Shown here: positions 27,900-37,348 of the stretch, piece by piece
Position numbering within the stretch: position 1 is the first letter of the stretch
Layout: each line of letters begins with the position of its first letter
NCBI GenBank assembly: GCA_047291315.1
Contig: JBDPYZ010000008.1
Location: 60,780 to 124,779 of the forward strand
Direction: 5' to 3'
DNA length: 64,000 bases
Source: Arsenophonus fragariae
GTDB taxonomy: Bacteria; Pseudomonadota; Gammaproteobacteria; Enterobacterales; Enterobacteriaceae
Notes under the pieces: generated by a model
What the model saw: only the letters and a program-made list of their open reading frames with translations
What the model was told of the DNA's origin: nothing
Databases searched by the model: none
Translations under genes and position numbers: made by a program

Positions 27900-28633
27900 G
27901 TATATTGGTCACCAGACCAAACCCCAGCGGTGAAAAACTAGTTCAACATATTAGGTCATTGGGAAAAATGGCCTTTCAGGCCCCGCTGATTGAAATTATG
28001 CCAGGTAATGAACTGGCCCTTCTGCCGACTAAATTAGCCAGGCTAACTAATGGTGATCGGGTTTTTTTCTTATCGCCAAACGCGGTATGGCATGCTAATT
28101 CAGCACTTTATTTAACGGGACGAAAATGGCCTGATACGCTATCCTATTATGGTATAGGGCATTCAACAACATCGGCTTTTCACCAATTAACTAATTTCCC
28201 TATTCAATTATCTCCAGAAGGTGAAACTAGTGAAACATTACTTGAATTGCCTGGTTTACAATCACTATTAGGCAAAAAATCTTTATTATTACGGGGTAAC
28301 GGTGGACGTGAACTACTCGCCACAACATTAAAATCGCGCGGAAGTCATATTGATTATTGTGAGTGTTATCAACGTCAACCAATAAAATATGATTCACAAA
28401 CTTTCCAGTTGCAATGGCAACAGGCAAATATTAGAACAATTATTGTTACCAGTGGCGAAATGTTGCATCTATTATTTAACTTAGTTACAGATGATGTTAA
28501 ACCTTGGTTACTTTCTCGGCACTTGATTATTGTCAGTGAACGTTTAGCTAGTACTGCGTACCAATTAGGATGGCAATCAGTAAAAGTAGCCAAAAGTGCT
28601 AATAATGATGCTTTAATTCAGGCATTAATGTAA
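27896..28633 (+). CDS. hemD: Uroporphyrinogen-III synthase
   Basis: Cyclises hydroxymethylbilane with inversion of ring D to uroporphyrinogen III, the branch point to haem and sirohaem. The 245-residue product shows the family's N-terminal LVTRPNPSGEKL start and the two-domain layout, with FLSPNAV near residue 58 and the LLRGNGGRE segment near 140. Sequence is poorly conserved across the family, as usual, so the call relies on context as well: ATGA overlap with hemC and hemX 21 bases downstream. Confidence 0.95.
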   Translation: MSILVTRPNPSGEKLVQHIRSLGKMAFQAPLIEIMPGNELALLPTKLARLTNGDRVFFLSPNAVWHANSALYLTGRKWPDTLSYYGIGHSTTSAFHQLTNFPIQLSPEGETSETLLELPGLQSLLGKKSLLLRGNGGRELLATTLKSRGSHIDYCECYQRQPIKYDSQTFQLQWQQANIRTIIVTSGEMLHLLFNLVTDDVKPWLLSRHLIIVSERLASTAYQLGWQSVKVAKSANNDALIQALM

Positions 28634-28654
28634 ACCGATATTGAGATATTAATT

Positions 28655-29896
28655 ATGACGGAACAGAATAAATCTAATGAGGTAAGTGAAAATACATCAA
28701 ATGCCTCAAAAACAGCAACGCAATCTACAGTCCAAAATGGTATCTCCCCTAGGCAAAAGCGTTCTGGTCTGTTTGGTAGTATAATTACTATCGTGCTTAT
28801 TATCATACTGGGTGGGTGTTTCTATTATCTTAATCTAACGCATCAACAAATAGTCAATGAAAGCAGCGAACTACAGCAACAAATAAATGAACTACTACGT
28901 CAACAAGAAACAGAAAAACAGCAAATTAACCAATTAGTTGAATCCCAGCGTATTACCCAGTTAGACAAGAAAGAATATGAGCAACAACTTGAACAGCATG
29001 TCGAAGAATTACAAGCAAAAATCACAACACTTTCAAGTACAGATGTAAAACGCTGGTTACTTTCTCAAGCTGATTTCTTAGCCAAAATGGCCAGCCGAAA
29101 ACTTTGGAATGACTATGATCCCATTACTGCAATTGCATTATTAAAAAGTTCTGATTCAAGCCTAGCAGAAATGAATGATCCTAATTTAATTGAGATCCGA
29201 AAAGCGATTAATAATGATATCAGTGTACTATCAGCCATTACCCAAATTGATTATGACGGAATTATTTTAAGGCTTAATCAACTTAGCAGTGATATTGATA
29301 ATTTACGCATAAATGATAGTGCCCCGGATGGTAAACCCATGGATGAAGATAGTACAGAGCTTTCCAATAATATTGCTGATTGGAAACAAAATCTTAGCCA
29401 AAGTTGGAAAAATTTTAGTGAAAATTTTATTACCATTCGTCGTAGATATTCTCATGAAACTCCTTTACTTGCACCTAATCAAGACATTTATCTTCGCGCC
29501 AATATTCGAGCACAACTACTGATTGCCGCTCAAGCCGTACCTCGCTATCAAGAGCAAATTTATAAACAATCTTTAGAGCAAGTTTCAACCTGGATCCGGA
29601 TCTACTTCAATACCAACGACGCGGCAACAAAAGCTTTCCTGACCGAAGTCGATAATCTAATTGAACAACCTATTATAATGGATATACCCTGCGAATTAAA
29701 AAGTTTATCACTGCTCGATAAAGCGTTACAAAAACGTATTCAAGGACAAATCCCTTCTTCTGCAACACCGAGACCGCAAAATACTCAACCAACCAACGAA
29801 AAGAAAACAAATCATGATATAAAAATAGTGCCTCCAGCACCAACAGAAGAGGCGGTGAAGCCAAACAATAAAACCGCGCAAGAGGGAGCTGCATGA
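28655..29896 (+). CDS. hemX: HemX membrane protein of the hem operon
   Basis: Inner-membrane protein of the hemCDXY operon. It was once annotated as a uroporphyrinogen methyltransferase, but no such domain is visible and its role remains unclear. Residues 1-38 are a polar Ser/Thr/Asn-rich cytoplasmic tail, 41-60 a single transmembrane helix, and 64-135 a Gln/Glu-rich coiled coil. The rest is a globular periplasmic domain ending in a Pro/Thr-rich tail. Its TGA overlaps the hemY ATG by four bases. Confidence 0.93.
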   Translation: MTEQNKSNEVSENTSNASKTATQSTVQNGISPRQKRSGLFGSIITIVLIIILGGCFYYLNLTHQQIVNESSELQQQINELLRQQETEKQQINQLVESQRITQLDKKEYEQQLEQHVEELQAKITTLSSTDVKRWLLSQADFLAKMASRKLWNDYDPITAIALLKSSDSSLAEMNDPNLIEIRKAINNDISVLSAITQIDYDGIILRLNQLSSDIDNLRINDSAPDGKPMDEDSTELSNNIADWKQNLSQSWKNFSENFITIRRRYSHETPLLAPNQDIYLRANIRAQLLIAAQAVPRYQEQIYKQSLEQVSTWIRIYFNTNDAATKAFLTEVDNLIEQPIIMDIPCELKSLSLLDKALQKRIQGQIPSSATPRPQNTQPTNEKKTNHDIKIVPPAPTEEAVKPNNKTAQEGAA

Positions 29897-31086
29897 TAAA
29901 AGTACTGATCCTTTTTATTGTACTGATTGCTGGTATCATTATTGGTCCCATTGTCGCAGGGCACCAAGGTTATGTACTTATCCAAACCAACAACTACGAT
30001 ATTGAAACCAGTGTGACTGGTTTAGTTATCTGTTTTATTATTTTACAATTTATTTTCTGTTTTCTTGGCTGGTGCTATCGCCGTATTCGCGGCACAACAT
30101 CATTTACCCATAATTGGCTAAAAGGTCGTAAATATCATAAAGCACATAGTCAAACACAAAAAGCATTACTAAAATTGGCGGAAGGTGATTTTTCACAAGT
30201 CGAAAAACTACTGACGCGTCATGCTGACTATGCAGAACAACCAGTTGTTAACTATCTACTGGCAGCAGAAGCCGCTCAACAACGCGGCGATGAATATCGT
30301 ACCAATCAGTATCTTGATCGCGCAGCCGAAGTCGCTGGTAATCATCAACTTCCTGTTGATATTACACGTGTCCGTATACAACTTGCCGAAGGTAAAATTC
30401 ATGCAGCACGTCACGGCGTCGATAAATTATTGGATCAGGTACCGCGCCACCCTGAAGTATTAAGAATGGCAGAACAAGCCTACCAACGTTCAGGAAATTA
30501 TCAAGCGCTTATTGAACTTTTGCCTATTATGCAAAAAGAAAAGTTATATAGTTCTGAAGAGATCGATAAATTAAGCAAAGACGCCTATAAGGGTTTGATT
30601 AATCAATATATTGCTGAGGGTGGGAGCGAAAATCTAAAAGATTGGTGGCAGTTTCAGGGACGTAAAATACGTCATGATCCGATACTACAATCGATTGCTG
30701 CTGCTCGCCTTATTGAATTTGACGATAGTGAAGCAGCAGAAAAAATTATAATTGATGGATTAAAACAGCAATATGATAAACATCTTTTATTGCTAGTTCC
30801 TCGTTTACAAATCAGCGATAGTAAAGCAATGAACAAGGTCCTGAACAATCTAATAAAACAGTCAGGTAGTGCTACTCCCTTACTAAATAGTACATTAGGT
30901 CAACTTGCATTACAGCATGCCGAGTGGCAAGAAGCTGAAAAATACTTTAAGGCTGCTTTAGCGCAACGTCCTGATGCTCACGATTTTGCCTGGCTTGCTG
31001 ATGCATTAGATAAACAACATAAAGCTGAAGAAGCCGCACAAATTCGCCAATATGGCTTACTTTTTTCATTAAAGAATGAAAATTGA
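29893..31086 (+). CDS. hemY: HemY inner-membrane TPR protein
   Basis: TPR-containing inner-membrane protein of the hem operon; it is not the protoporphyrinogen oxidase of the same name. Two N-terminal membrane helices (about 3-21 and 40-62) are followed by tetratricopeptide-like helical repeats from about 90 to 390. The first repeat is recognisable by the LAEGDFSQVEKLL pattern. E. coli HemY helps coordinate haem synthesis and envelope assembly, but its mechanism is not settled. The length of 397 is close to E. coli (398). No strong terminator is visible after it. Confidence 0.94.
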   Translation: MIKVLILFIVLIAGIIIGPIVAGHQGYVLIQTNNYDIETSVTGLVICFIILQFIFCFLGWCYRRIRGTTSFTHNWLKGRKYHKAHSQTQKALLKLAEGDFSQVEKLLTRHADYAEQPVVNYLLAAEAAQQRGDEYRTNQYLDRAAEVAGNHQLPVDITRVRIQLAEGKIHAARHGVDKLLDQVPRHPEVLRMAEQAYQRSGNYQALIELLPIMQKEKLYSSEEIDKLSKDAYKGLINQYIAEGGSENLKDWWQFQGRKIRHDPILQSIAAARLIEFDDSEAAEKIIIDGLKQQYDKHLLLLVPRLQISDSKAMNKVLNNLIKQSGSATPLLNSTLGQLALQHAEWQEAEKYFKAALAQRPDAHDFAWLADALDKQHKAEEAAQIRQYGLLFSLKNEN

Positions 31087-31914
31087 TGGTTATCTTTTTT
31101 CTGTTGTTTTGCACACCTCTAACTTTTAGAAACGTTTTACTCTTATCTATTAAGTTAACATTTTTCACACAGAACCATCTAAATTAAATAGTATTAATAA
31201 GACTTACTTAATGATTTCCCACCGGATAAGATTTTAGCTTTGCTAAATAATTGACAAAATAAAAAAACTATTAAAAGATAGGTGTCAAAATACAATCAGA
31301 TCTACAGGCGGATTGTGCCTCACTCAATGTTACGTCCGGTTGGTAATGGATATTATTGCATCGATAACGTGGACAATAGGCACATTAAATTGTGCTCTGC
31401 ACCATCCCATAGTTTATGAAGCTGAAAGCTATCACAAGAAGCTGGATGAGCATCTACGCTCTATTTATAATAGCATAATTCATGCCAAATATGATTTTTT
31501 GCCAAAGACAAGCTTTTTATTCCCATTGTTGGACAGATATTCACCAATTAACCATTGATTCCTTTTAACAAAATAATTTTATTTATTTTGGCTACCACAA
31601 CCCACGCCACGATACGCATTGCTAAATTGTCTCTCATTAGAGACGTTATAGAAATTTTTTTATTTTTTATGAAATAATATGTCTCTATATTGAGACATCA
31701 ATTATTAATTTTGTTGTTAAAACACGACAAACTTTTATAAATACATAGAGAACAACATCCTAACTACAATTATGCTATTTTTTCGCTATAAAAATGGGGA
31801 AATTGATATTGTCAGATAAGAATATAAATTGATTTACCCACACTCATTTGTTTAGCTGAATATAGTGAGTAAAAAAAGAAACCCTGCAATTTATTGCAGG
31901 GTTTCTTTAAAATT
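31087..31914. other. Gene-poor region between hemY and the tRNA operon
   Basis: About 830 bases. One plus frame of 81 codons (31313-31558) has no relative that I recognise and no convincing Shine-Dalgarno; I do not call it a gene. E. coli has aslA and aslB here, and neither can be traced. Two small inverted repeats share a GTCTC core: GTCTCT/AGAGAC at 31629-31644 and ATGTCTC/GAGACAT at 31679-31698. The right end carries the terminator of the tRNA operon. Confidence 0.6.
31875..31908 (-). terminator. Rho-independent terminator of the tRNA operon
   Basis: Perfect inverted repeat with 15-base arms (AAAGAAACCCTGCAA / TTGCAGGGTTTCTTT) and a 4-base loop. On the minus strand it is followed by a run of seven T. 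It lies just past tRNA-Pro, the last gene of the minus-strand tRNA cluster. Confidence 0.93.
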
Positions 31915-31991
31915 TGGTCGGCGAGAGAGGATTCGAACCTCCGACCCACTGGTCCCAAACCAGTAGCGCTACCAGGCTGCGCTACTCGCCG
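31915..31991 (-). tRNA. proM: tRNA-Pro (anticodon TGG)
   Basis: 77 bases on the minus strand with encoded CCA. Acceptor CGGCGAG pairs with CTCGCCG, the anticodon loop TTTGGGA gives TGG, and the T arm GGAGGTTCGAATCCTC is intact. It matches E. coli proM closely and is the last gene of the argX-hisR-leuT-proM type operon. Confidence 0.97.
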
Positions 31992-32050
31992 AAAAGAATT
32001 TATATTTTAACGATGTTTTATGTGATTTTTAAAACTTATTTACATTATAA

Positions 32051-32135
32051 TGCGAAAAGGGGGACTTGACCTCCACATCCGTAAAGATACTAAACACCTG
32101 AAGCTAGCGCGTCTAACAATTCTGCCACCCTCGCA
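32051..32135 (-). pseudogene. leuT: Decayed tRNA-Leu (anticodon CAG)
   Basis: The minus strand aligns along its length with E. coli leuT, anticodon CAG. It has several damaging changes. One extra T lies in the 3' strand of the anticodon stem (GTTTAG for GTTAG). One T is missing from the T loop (GGTCAAGT for GGTTCAAGT), with an A opposite C in the T stem. The invariant GG of the D loop has become GT. There is no CCA, and the acceptor is largely G-U pairs. A gene predictor may still call it a tRNA, but I judge it non-functional. Flanking His and Pro genes in the same transcript are intact. Confidence 0.75.
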
Positions 32136-32153
32136 AACCGCACAAAACAAACA

Positions 32154-32230
32154 TGGGGTGGCTAATGGGATTCGAACCCACGACAACCGGAATCACAATC
32201 CGGGGCTCTACCAACTGAGCTATAGCCACC
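32154..32230 (-). tRNA. hisR: tRNA-His (anticodon GTG)
   Basis: 77 bases including the extra 5' G (-1) characteristic of tRNA-His and an encoded CCA. The anticodon loop ATTGTGATT gives GTG and the T arm GTGGGTTCGAATCCCAT is intact. It is nearly identical to E. coli hisR. Confidence 0.97.
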
Positions 32231-32298
32231 ATAAAAATCTTTAAAAACTCAATTTATTAAAAATTAATCTACTACACCGTAACAGAGCACACAGTAAA

Positions 32299-32375
<77 letters not shown>

Positions 32376-32396
32376 TTAACGCCGTTGCGGGTGAGG

Positions 32397-32425
32397 ATAG
32401 TACGGATTTAATAGCATGCTGTCCA
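32397..32425 (-). promoter_or_regulatory. Sigma-70 promoter of the tRNA operon with G+C-rich discriminator
   Basis: On the minus strand TGGACA (-35) is separated by exactly 17 bases from TACTAT (-10), about 20 bases before the mature tRNA-Arg. Downstream of the -10 comes CCTCACCCGC, a G+C-rich discriminator that stands out in this A+T-rich DNA. Such discriminators are typical of stringently controlled stable-RNA promoters. Confidence 0.75.
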
Positions 32426-32529
32426 GTGATTTTTTAAATAAAAAAGTTATTTGCTTATACTTTATCCATTTCAATCACAAAATTAACCTTGCCATCGTTA
32501 TTTTAACCAGTCAAATAAGCTATTGTTAA

Positions 32530-33906
32530 TCATTTTCTCATCGCTCTATGACGGAAAATATGATTCAAAAAATAGATCATAGAAACAATTAATAAAAACA
32601 CGCCACCAACAATTAATGATAAACGCGTATCTGGATTAATTGCCATCCCAACAAGTACACAGGCTAAAAAAAGCAAGGTCAAATAATTCACGTAAGGAAA
32701 AAATACTGACTTGAAAGTATGTTGGGTTAATTGCTGTTGATACATTTGCCGAAAACGCAATTGACTCAACAAAATAACAAACCAGGGTATCATTCCAGGC
32801 AATACGCTCGCACTATAAACATAAACAAAAACTGCTTGTGGATCAGGTATTATATAATTGAGACCTGAGCCAACGATAAGACACAAAATTGTTAGCATAA
32901 TGCAGCGTGTAGGCACACCATTTGCTGTCACTTTCAATAAAGATTTTGGCAGTTGACCATTTTGAGCTAAAGCATAGATCATACGCCCGCCACTATACAT
33001 GCCACTATTACAACCTGATAATGCCGCTGTAAGTACCACAAAATTAATCACCGCAGCTGCCGATACAATGCCTACTTTGGCAAATATTAGCACAAACGGA
33101 CTACCGTTTTGACCTATCTCTGTCCAGGGAAATAACGTCACAACTATAAAAATAGCACCGACATAAAAAATCAAAATTCGCCATAAAATATTATTAATGG
33201 CTTTTTTTAATGTGACTTGCGGATTTTTCGCTTCTCCAGAAGTAATACCAACTAATTCAACGCCTTGATAAGAGGCCACGACAATACAAAGCGCAAATAA
33301 AAAGCCTTGCCAACCACCTGCAAAAAAACCACCATGATCGGTCAAATTGGCTAAACCAATCGGTTCAAAATTATTGCCAATACCAACAAAAATGAGACCT
33401 AATCCAATCAAGATCATCACAATAATCGTGGTAACCTTGATCATAGCAAACCAAAATTCCAATTCACCATACAAACGTACTGCGACCAGATTAGCTAATG
33501 CAACAAGTACAACTGCAATCAAAGCAAAAACCCATTGTGAAATCTCAGAAAACCAGAATTCCGTATAAACACCAATTGCTGTGATCTCTGATATCCCAAC
33601 AGCGACCCACATGAACCAATAACCCCACGCCGTTAAATATCCCCAATAAGGGCTCAAATATTTATAACCAAACGAGGCAAAAGCGCCAGTAACAGGTTCA
33701 AAAAACAGCATCTCCCCCATTGAACGCATAATAAAAAAAACAAATAATCCAGAAACAATATAAGCCAATAATACAGAAGGCCCTGCCCATTTTAACGTAC
33801 TGGCAGAACCCATAAATAAACCAACACCAATTGTTCCACCTAATGCAATAAGTTCAATATGCCTCGCTTCAAGACCCCGACTGAGGCCTTGTTCCGGTTT
33901 CCCCAT
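32530..33906 (-). CDS. yifK: Threonine/serine proton symporter (YifK/ThrP), APC family
   Basis: Inner-membrane amino-acid permease with about twelve hydrophobic segments. The conserved N-terminal GLEARHIELIALGGTIGVGLF, which lines the substrate site in this family, begins near residue 8. E. coli YifK (ThrP) imports threonine and serine. I place the start at ATG 33906, because AGGA is 8 bases upstream and E. coli YifK starts at the same point; the frame's earlier ATG contains that ribosome-binding site. It sits between wecG and the tRNA operon, the conserved location. For a symbiont it is a plausible route for host amino acids (inference). Confidence 0.93.
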   Translation of the reverse strand: MGKPEQGLSRGLEARHIELIALGGTIGVGLFMGSASTLKWAGPSVLLAYIVSGLFVFFIMRSMGEMLFFEPVTGAFASFGYKYLSPYWGYLTAWGYWFMWVAVGISEITAIGVYTEFWFSEISQWVFALIAVVLVALANLVAVRLYGELEFWFAMIKVTTIIVMILIGLGLIFVGIGNNFEPIGLANLTDHGGFFAGGWQGFLFALCIVVASYQGVELVGITSGEAKNPQVTLKKAINNILWRILIFYVGAIFIVVTLFPWTEIGQNGSPFVLIFAKVGIVSAAAVINFVVLTAALSGCNSGMYSGGRMIYALAQNGQLPKSLLKVTANGVPTRCIMLTILCLIVGSGLNYIIPDPQAVFVYVYSASVLPGMIPWFVILLSQLRFRQMYQQQLTQHTFKSVFFPYVNYLTLLFLACVLVGMAINPDTRLSLIVGGVFLLIVSMIYFLNHIFRHRAMRK

Positions 33907-34174
33907 AGCAATTTCCTGCCCTTTCAATAATCACTTAATACCATATAACCTTCACGGTCAAAATGACAGATAATAGTGCCATAGTGAGAACATGTTATTT
34001 AATAATAACGAAATAGAAATTTATAAATATAATTTAAATAGTGCTAATTGCCCAACAATGAAAAAATAATTATAGGCTAAAAACCCAATTTTAAAGAAGA
34101 CCTAAGAAATTAAATTGGAGTTCATTATTTGTTAAAGCAAGCCATTGCGATAGAAATAATACGCTAATAAAGAA

Positions 34175-34912
34175 CTAAAGTTTATCACTATAATAGTAAC
34201 CAAAAAAGCGTAATAATTTTATTTGTCGTTTGATACGGCTGGGCTGAGCAAGCAACCTATATAACCATTCCAATCCTAATTGTCGCCATAATTTAGGTGC
34301 GCGTTTTATATGTCCAGTAAAAACATCATAAGTACCACCTATTCCCATATAAAGTGCATCTGGATAAACTTGCCGACAATCCCGGATAAAAATTTCTTGC
34401 CTTGGTGAACCCATTGCCACAGTAACAATTTTCGCTCCACTAGCATTGATCCGCTTAAATAATATTTCACGTTGTTCAGATTTAAAGTAACCGTCCTGAC
34501 TACCAACAATATTCACCGGCCACTGAGTACGAAGTTTATTTTCGGTCTGTTTAAGAATTTCCGATTTTCCACCAACCAGAAACACGGGTACTGCCTTTTT
34601 ACCTGCGATTTCCATCAATGCTTCCCACAAATCAGCGCCCGCAATACGTGAAACCTTTGCTTGTGGGTATTTACGACGAATCGCTCTGACAATACTGATC
34701 CCATCTGCATACAGATATTCTGCCTCAGCTAGCTGTGCATTTAAGTCAAGGTCTTGCTCCGCGATTAGGATTTTTTCCGCATTGATAGCCACTAATGTTC
34801 CACTCTTAACCTGTTGATCCGAAAACAGATAATTGAGGAAATGGGTTATATCATGGAATCCCCAAATAAGATGACCTCGAATATTATATTTCGGGATCAC
34901 TTGTTGCTTCAT
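34175..34912 (-). CDS. wecG: UDP-ManNAcA transferase WecG (lipid II ECA synthase)
   Basis: GT26-family enzyme that adds N-acetylmannosaminuronic acid to Und-PP-GlcNAc, the second step of enterobacterial common antigen assembly. Family blocks visible are LYADGISIVRAIRRKYP near 85, AGADLWEALM near 108, FLVGGKSEILKQTE near 130 and MGSPRQEIFI near 180, then a C-terminal amphipathic RAPKLWRQLGLEWLYRLL segment used for membrane association. It is intact at 245 residues. It is the last gene of the ECA operon, 19 bases after wzyE. Confidence 0.96.
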   Translation of the reverse strand: MKQQVIPKYNIRGHLIWGFHDITHFLNYLFSDQQVKSGTLVAINAEKILIAEQDLDLNAQLAEAEYLYADGISIVRAIRRKYPQAKVSRIAGADLWEALMEIAGKKAVPVFLVGGKSEILKQTENKLRTQWPVNIVGSQDGYFKSEQREILFKRINASGAKIVTVAMGSPRQEIFIRDCRQVYPDALYMGIGGTYDVFTGHIKRAPKLWRQLGLEWLYRLLAQPSRIKRQIKLLRFFGYYYSDKL

Positions 34913-34931
34913 ACATTACTCCAATAAGCTA

Positions 34932-36266
34932 TTATTTACAATAATTAGTGGTATATATGCAAATTAAACCTGCTTTGACAAATAACCAATAAACAAGTTT
35001 CGCCATAAATAAACAAAGTGCAAATATTAAAGCAAAAAACACCACTCGAGATACGAAAGAGTCCATCCCCTCACGAACAAGGACAATAATATTAAAAATA
35101 GCGCCAAAACAGAAAGCTTGCAAAATAACGGCTTTATAACGATTGGTTTCTATCTTACTTTTTTCGTAAAGCCAATCAAACCATTTAATAATCAAACCAA
35201 CGCAAATCGCGCCAATAGGAATAAAAATAACACCGCCCATCACGACTAAAGAACCAATTAATGTTGGCGATATGGCTAAACCAGAGTGATTATTAAGTAC
35301 TTGCCAGGTAAAATAATTGGCTGAATTGAATATCGCATCTGGTCGTTCAGGCCATAACCAACTGGGAATAAAAACATAAAAATCACGTACAATAGGGGCT
35401 AATCCTTGGAATTCGATTTTGTCATAGTTATCTAGCAACAGCGCCAAATTCTCCCAAGGGGAAAAGGTATCACGCGTCAAATAGAGAAAAGTATAAAAAG
35501 CCTCCGCGCCACTAACATCCAATCCATAACGCTTTAATGCTAACCAAAACATGCCAACAATACCGATAACACCGGCGATAATTAGCATCCATAAATGAAT
35601 CCAGCCACGGACGATGCCGATAAATAAGAAAAGAGCAAAGGCGATAATAATATTAGCCCGTGTTCCGCCCACAACAAGATAAGTGAGTATTCCAAAAGCA
35701 ACCGTACTAAATAAAAAAAATAACCAGCGATACTGGCTCGGCTTTAAAAAATAGACAATCAACATTGCCGGGATGAAAAAATAAAAAAAACGTTTTAATG
35801 CTACGCTATAAACTTCACTAGAAAAAATCTGACTATAAGACTGTAACCGAAACAGTAAAAAGCCATTTTCTAAGAAAAATATCACCTCTGTCACAATGGC
35901 AATCAACATCAACAAGAAACAAGTTAGCCGAGTTTCTACCCCATTCATAGTGAATAACGGCTGTTCAGATTGTTGGACATCCGTTCGAAAGCGGGTTTTG
36001 TAAGCGATATAATAAACAATGTAAAAACTGATAGATGAGAGCAATGCATTCAATAATGCATTGGTTGGTACCACATTAACATCAAATTGAAAAACAAGTA
36101 ATCCGGTTAATGGGAAACCAAGGTAGAATGTTAATAAATAAAGTAAAGAAAAAAAAATATTAAAATTGAAACGAACTCGTCGAAATTCACGATATGTTAG
36201 TGCAAAAATTAATATCAGAGAGATAAAATAAACAATCGATAAGCCTCCAAATTCCATCAAAGTCAT
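34932..36266 (-). CDS. wzyE: ECA polymerase WzyE
   Basis: Polytopic inner-membrane polymerase that joins ECA trisaccharide repeats in the periplasm. About eleven hydrophobic segments run through the protein. The central region EAFYTFLYLTRDTFSPWEN and the loop FVFIPSWLWPERP are near-identical to the enterobacterial family. I place the start at ATG 36266, which overlaps the wecF stop as ATGA and matches the E. coli N-terminus; the frame stays open 12 codons further. About 444 residues. Confidence 0.95.
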   Translation of the reverse strand: MTLMEFGGLSIVYFISLILIFALTYREFRRVRFNFNIFFSLLYLLTFYLGFPLTGLLVFQFDVNVVPTNALLNALLSSISFYIVYYIAYKTRFRTDVQQSEQPLFTMNGVETRLTCFLLMLIAIVTEVIFFLENGFLLFRLQSYSQIFSSEVYSVALKRFFYFFIPAMLIVYFLKPSQYRWLFFLFSTVAFGILTYLVVGGTRANIIIAFALFLFIGIVRGWIHLWMLIIAGVIGIVGMFWLALKRYGLDVSGAEAFYTFLYLTRDTFSPWENLALLLDNYDKIEFQGLAPIVRDFYVFIPSWLWPERPDAIFNSANYFTWQVLNNHSGLAISPTLIGSLVVMGGVIFIPIGAICVGLIIKWFDWLYEKSKIETNRYKAVILQAFCFGAIFNIIVLVREGMDSFVSRVVFFALIFALCLFMAKLVYWLFVKAGLICIYTTNYCK

Positions 36267-37348
36267 TGCTGCTCTCCTATCGATACCAATGCAGCTTGCC
36301 ATCCTTTAATAAAATTAGGATTGAAAAAGGCTATCTGACTTCTATCGACTACCACCATTTTTTGTTGGATGACAGCCAGTTGTCGTTCATTTAATTGATC
36401 ATCATAAAATAAAAAAGGTACACATTGCTCGATAAGATCCTGCCAAAAGTAATTTTGACGGCTAATAATAAAAGGAATTCCGAACTGAATTAATAAACAC
36501 AATGTACCTATACCTTGTTGTCGTTTGAAAATAAAGTAACCTAAATCACAACAACGCAGTAAAGTGAGATAATCATTAAAAGCGATTTTCTCCTTAATAA
36601 TTATCACTTCCCCATTAGGAAAATAATTCTCCGCTGCCTGAACAACTTCTTCAATGTACGCTTGATTATTATCGGGATATCCCATAGGAACAAAAATTTC
36701 GATCGACTGATCAGCAAACTGCTTTTTGATCGCCTGTAACGCTTCTATATGTCGATTCGATTTATCTCCTGAGTTACCAACCAAAATTATTATTTTATTC
36801 GTTTGGTTAATTGATTTTTCATAGACGGTTAAGGCCGGATCCATTTTAGTTGGAAAATAGAGTAAAGATGTTGGTATCACTGGATTTAAATGAGAAAAAT
36901 AATTTAAATCCCCTCGCGTAGCAAAAACATGTCCTACCCGTTTAAATCCCAGACGCCGAAAATAATAAAATAATCTGAATTTCAATGCAGCTGAGTCCTC
37001 ATAGAGATCAGCTCCCCAAATATGCCATAAAAATTGTTGTCGACGAATCTTTCCAAGCAATAATGCAAACCAAATTGACACATTAAACTGACCATGAAAA
37101 AAGAATTGGCAATTTCTATCTGCCTTTGCTTGCATAGTAATGACATCAGCAATCGCTTTTTTATTGTCAAATTGGCTAATGTCTAGATGTGAATAGCGTG
37201 ATGCAAGATTTAGCTCACGGCTAACAACCATAAACTGTCTCTTTTCTCGTGATGGTATTGACGAGTATAAAACATCATTAAAAAATGCTAACATTGTCTG
37301 ATTATGATGTGGGATGTCAGAGCCTAATACATGGATTAAGGTTTTCAT
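36263..37348 (-). CDS. wecF: TDP-Fuc4NAc:lipid II transferase WecF
   Basis: GT56-family glycosyltransferase that adds 4-acetamido-4,6-dideoxygalactose to lipid II, completing the ECA repeat on undecaprenyl pyrophosphate. It starts with the family HVLGSDIPHHN segment and carries WHIWGADLYED near residue 110. An ILVGNSGDKSNRH donor-binding block follows near 200. Length 361 against 359. Its ATG overlaps the wzxE TGA, and its own TGA overlaps wzyE, so three membrane-step genes are translationally linked. Confidence 0.95.
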   Translation of the reverse strand: MKTLIHVLGSDIPHHNQTMLAFFNDVLYSSIPSREKRQFMVVSRELNLASRYSHLDISQFDNKKAIADVITMQAKADRNCQFFFHGQFNVSIWFALLLGKIRRQQFLWHIWGADLYEDSAALKFRLFYYFRRLGFKRVGHVFATRGDLNYFSHLNPVIPTSLLYFPTKMDPALTVYEKSINQTNKIIILVGNSGDKSNRHIEALQAIKKQFADQSIEIFVPMGYPDNNQAYIEEVVQAAENYFPNGEVIIIKEKIAFNDYLTLLRCCDLGYFIFKRQQGIGTLCLLIQFGIPFIISRQNYFWQDLIEQCVPFLFYDDQLNERQLAVIQQKMVVVDRSQIAFFNPNFIKGWQAALVSIGEQQ

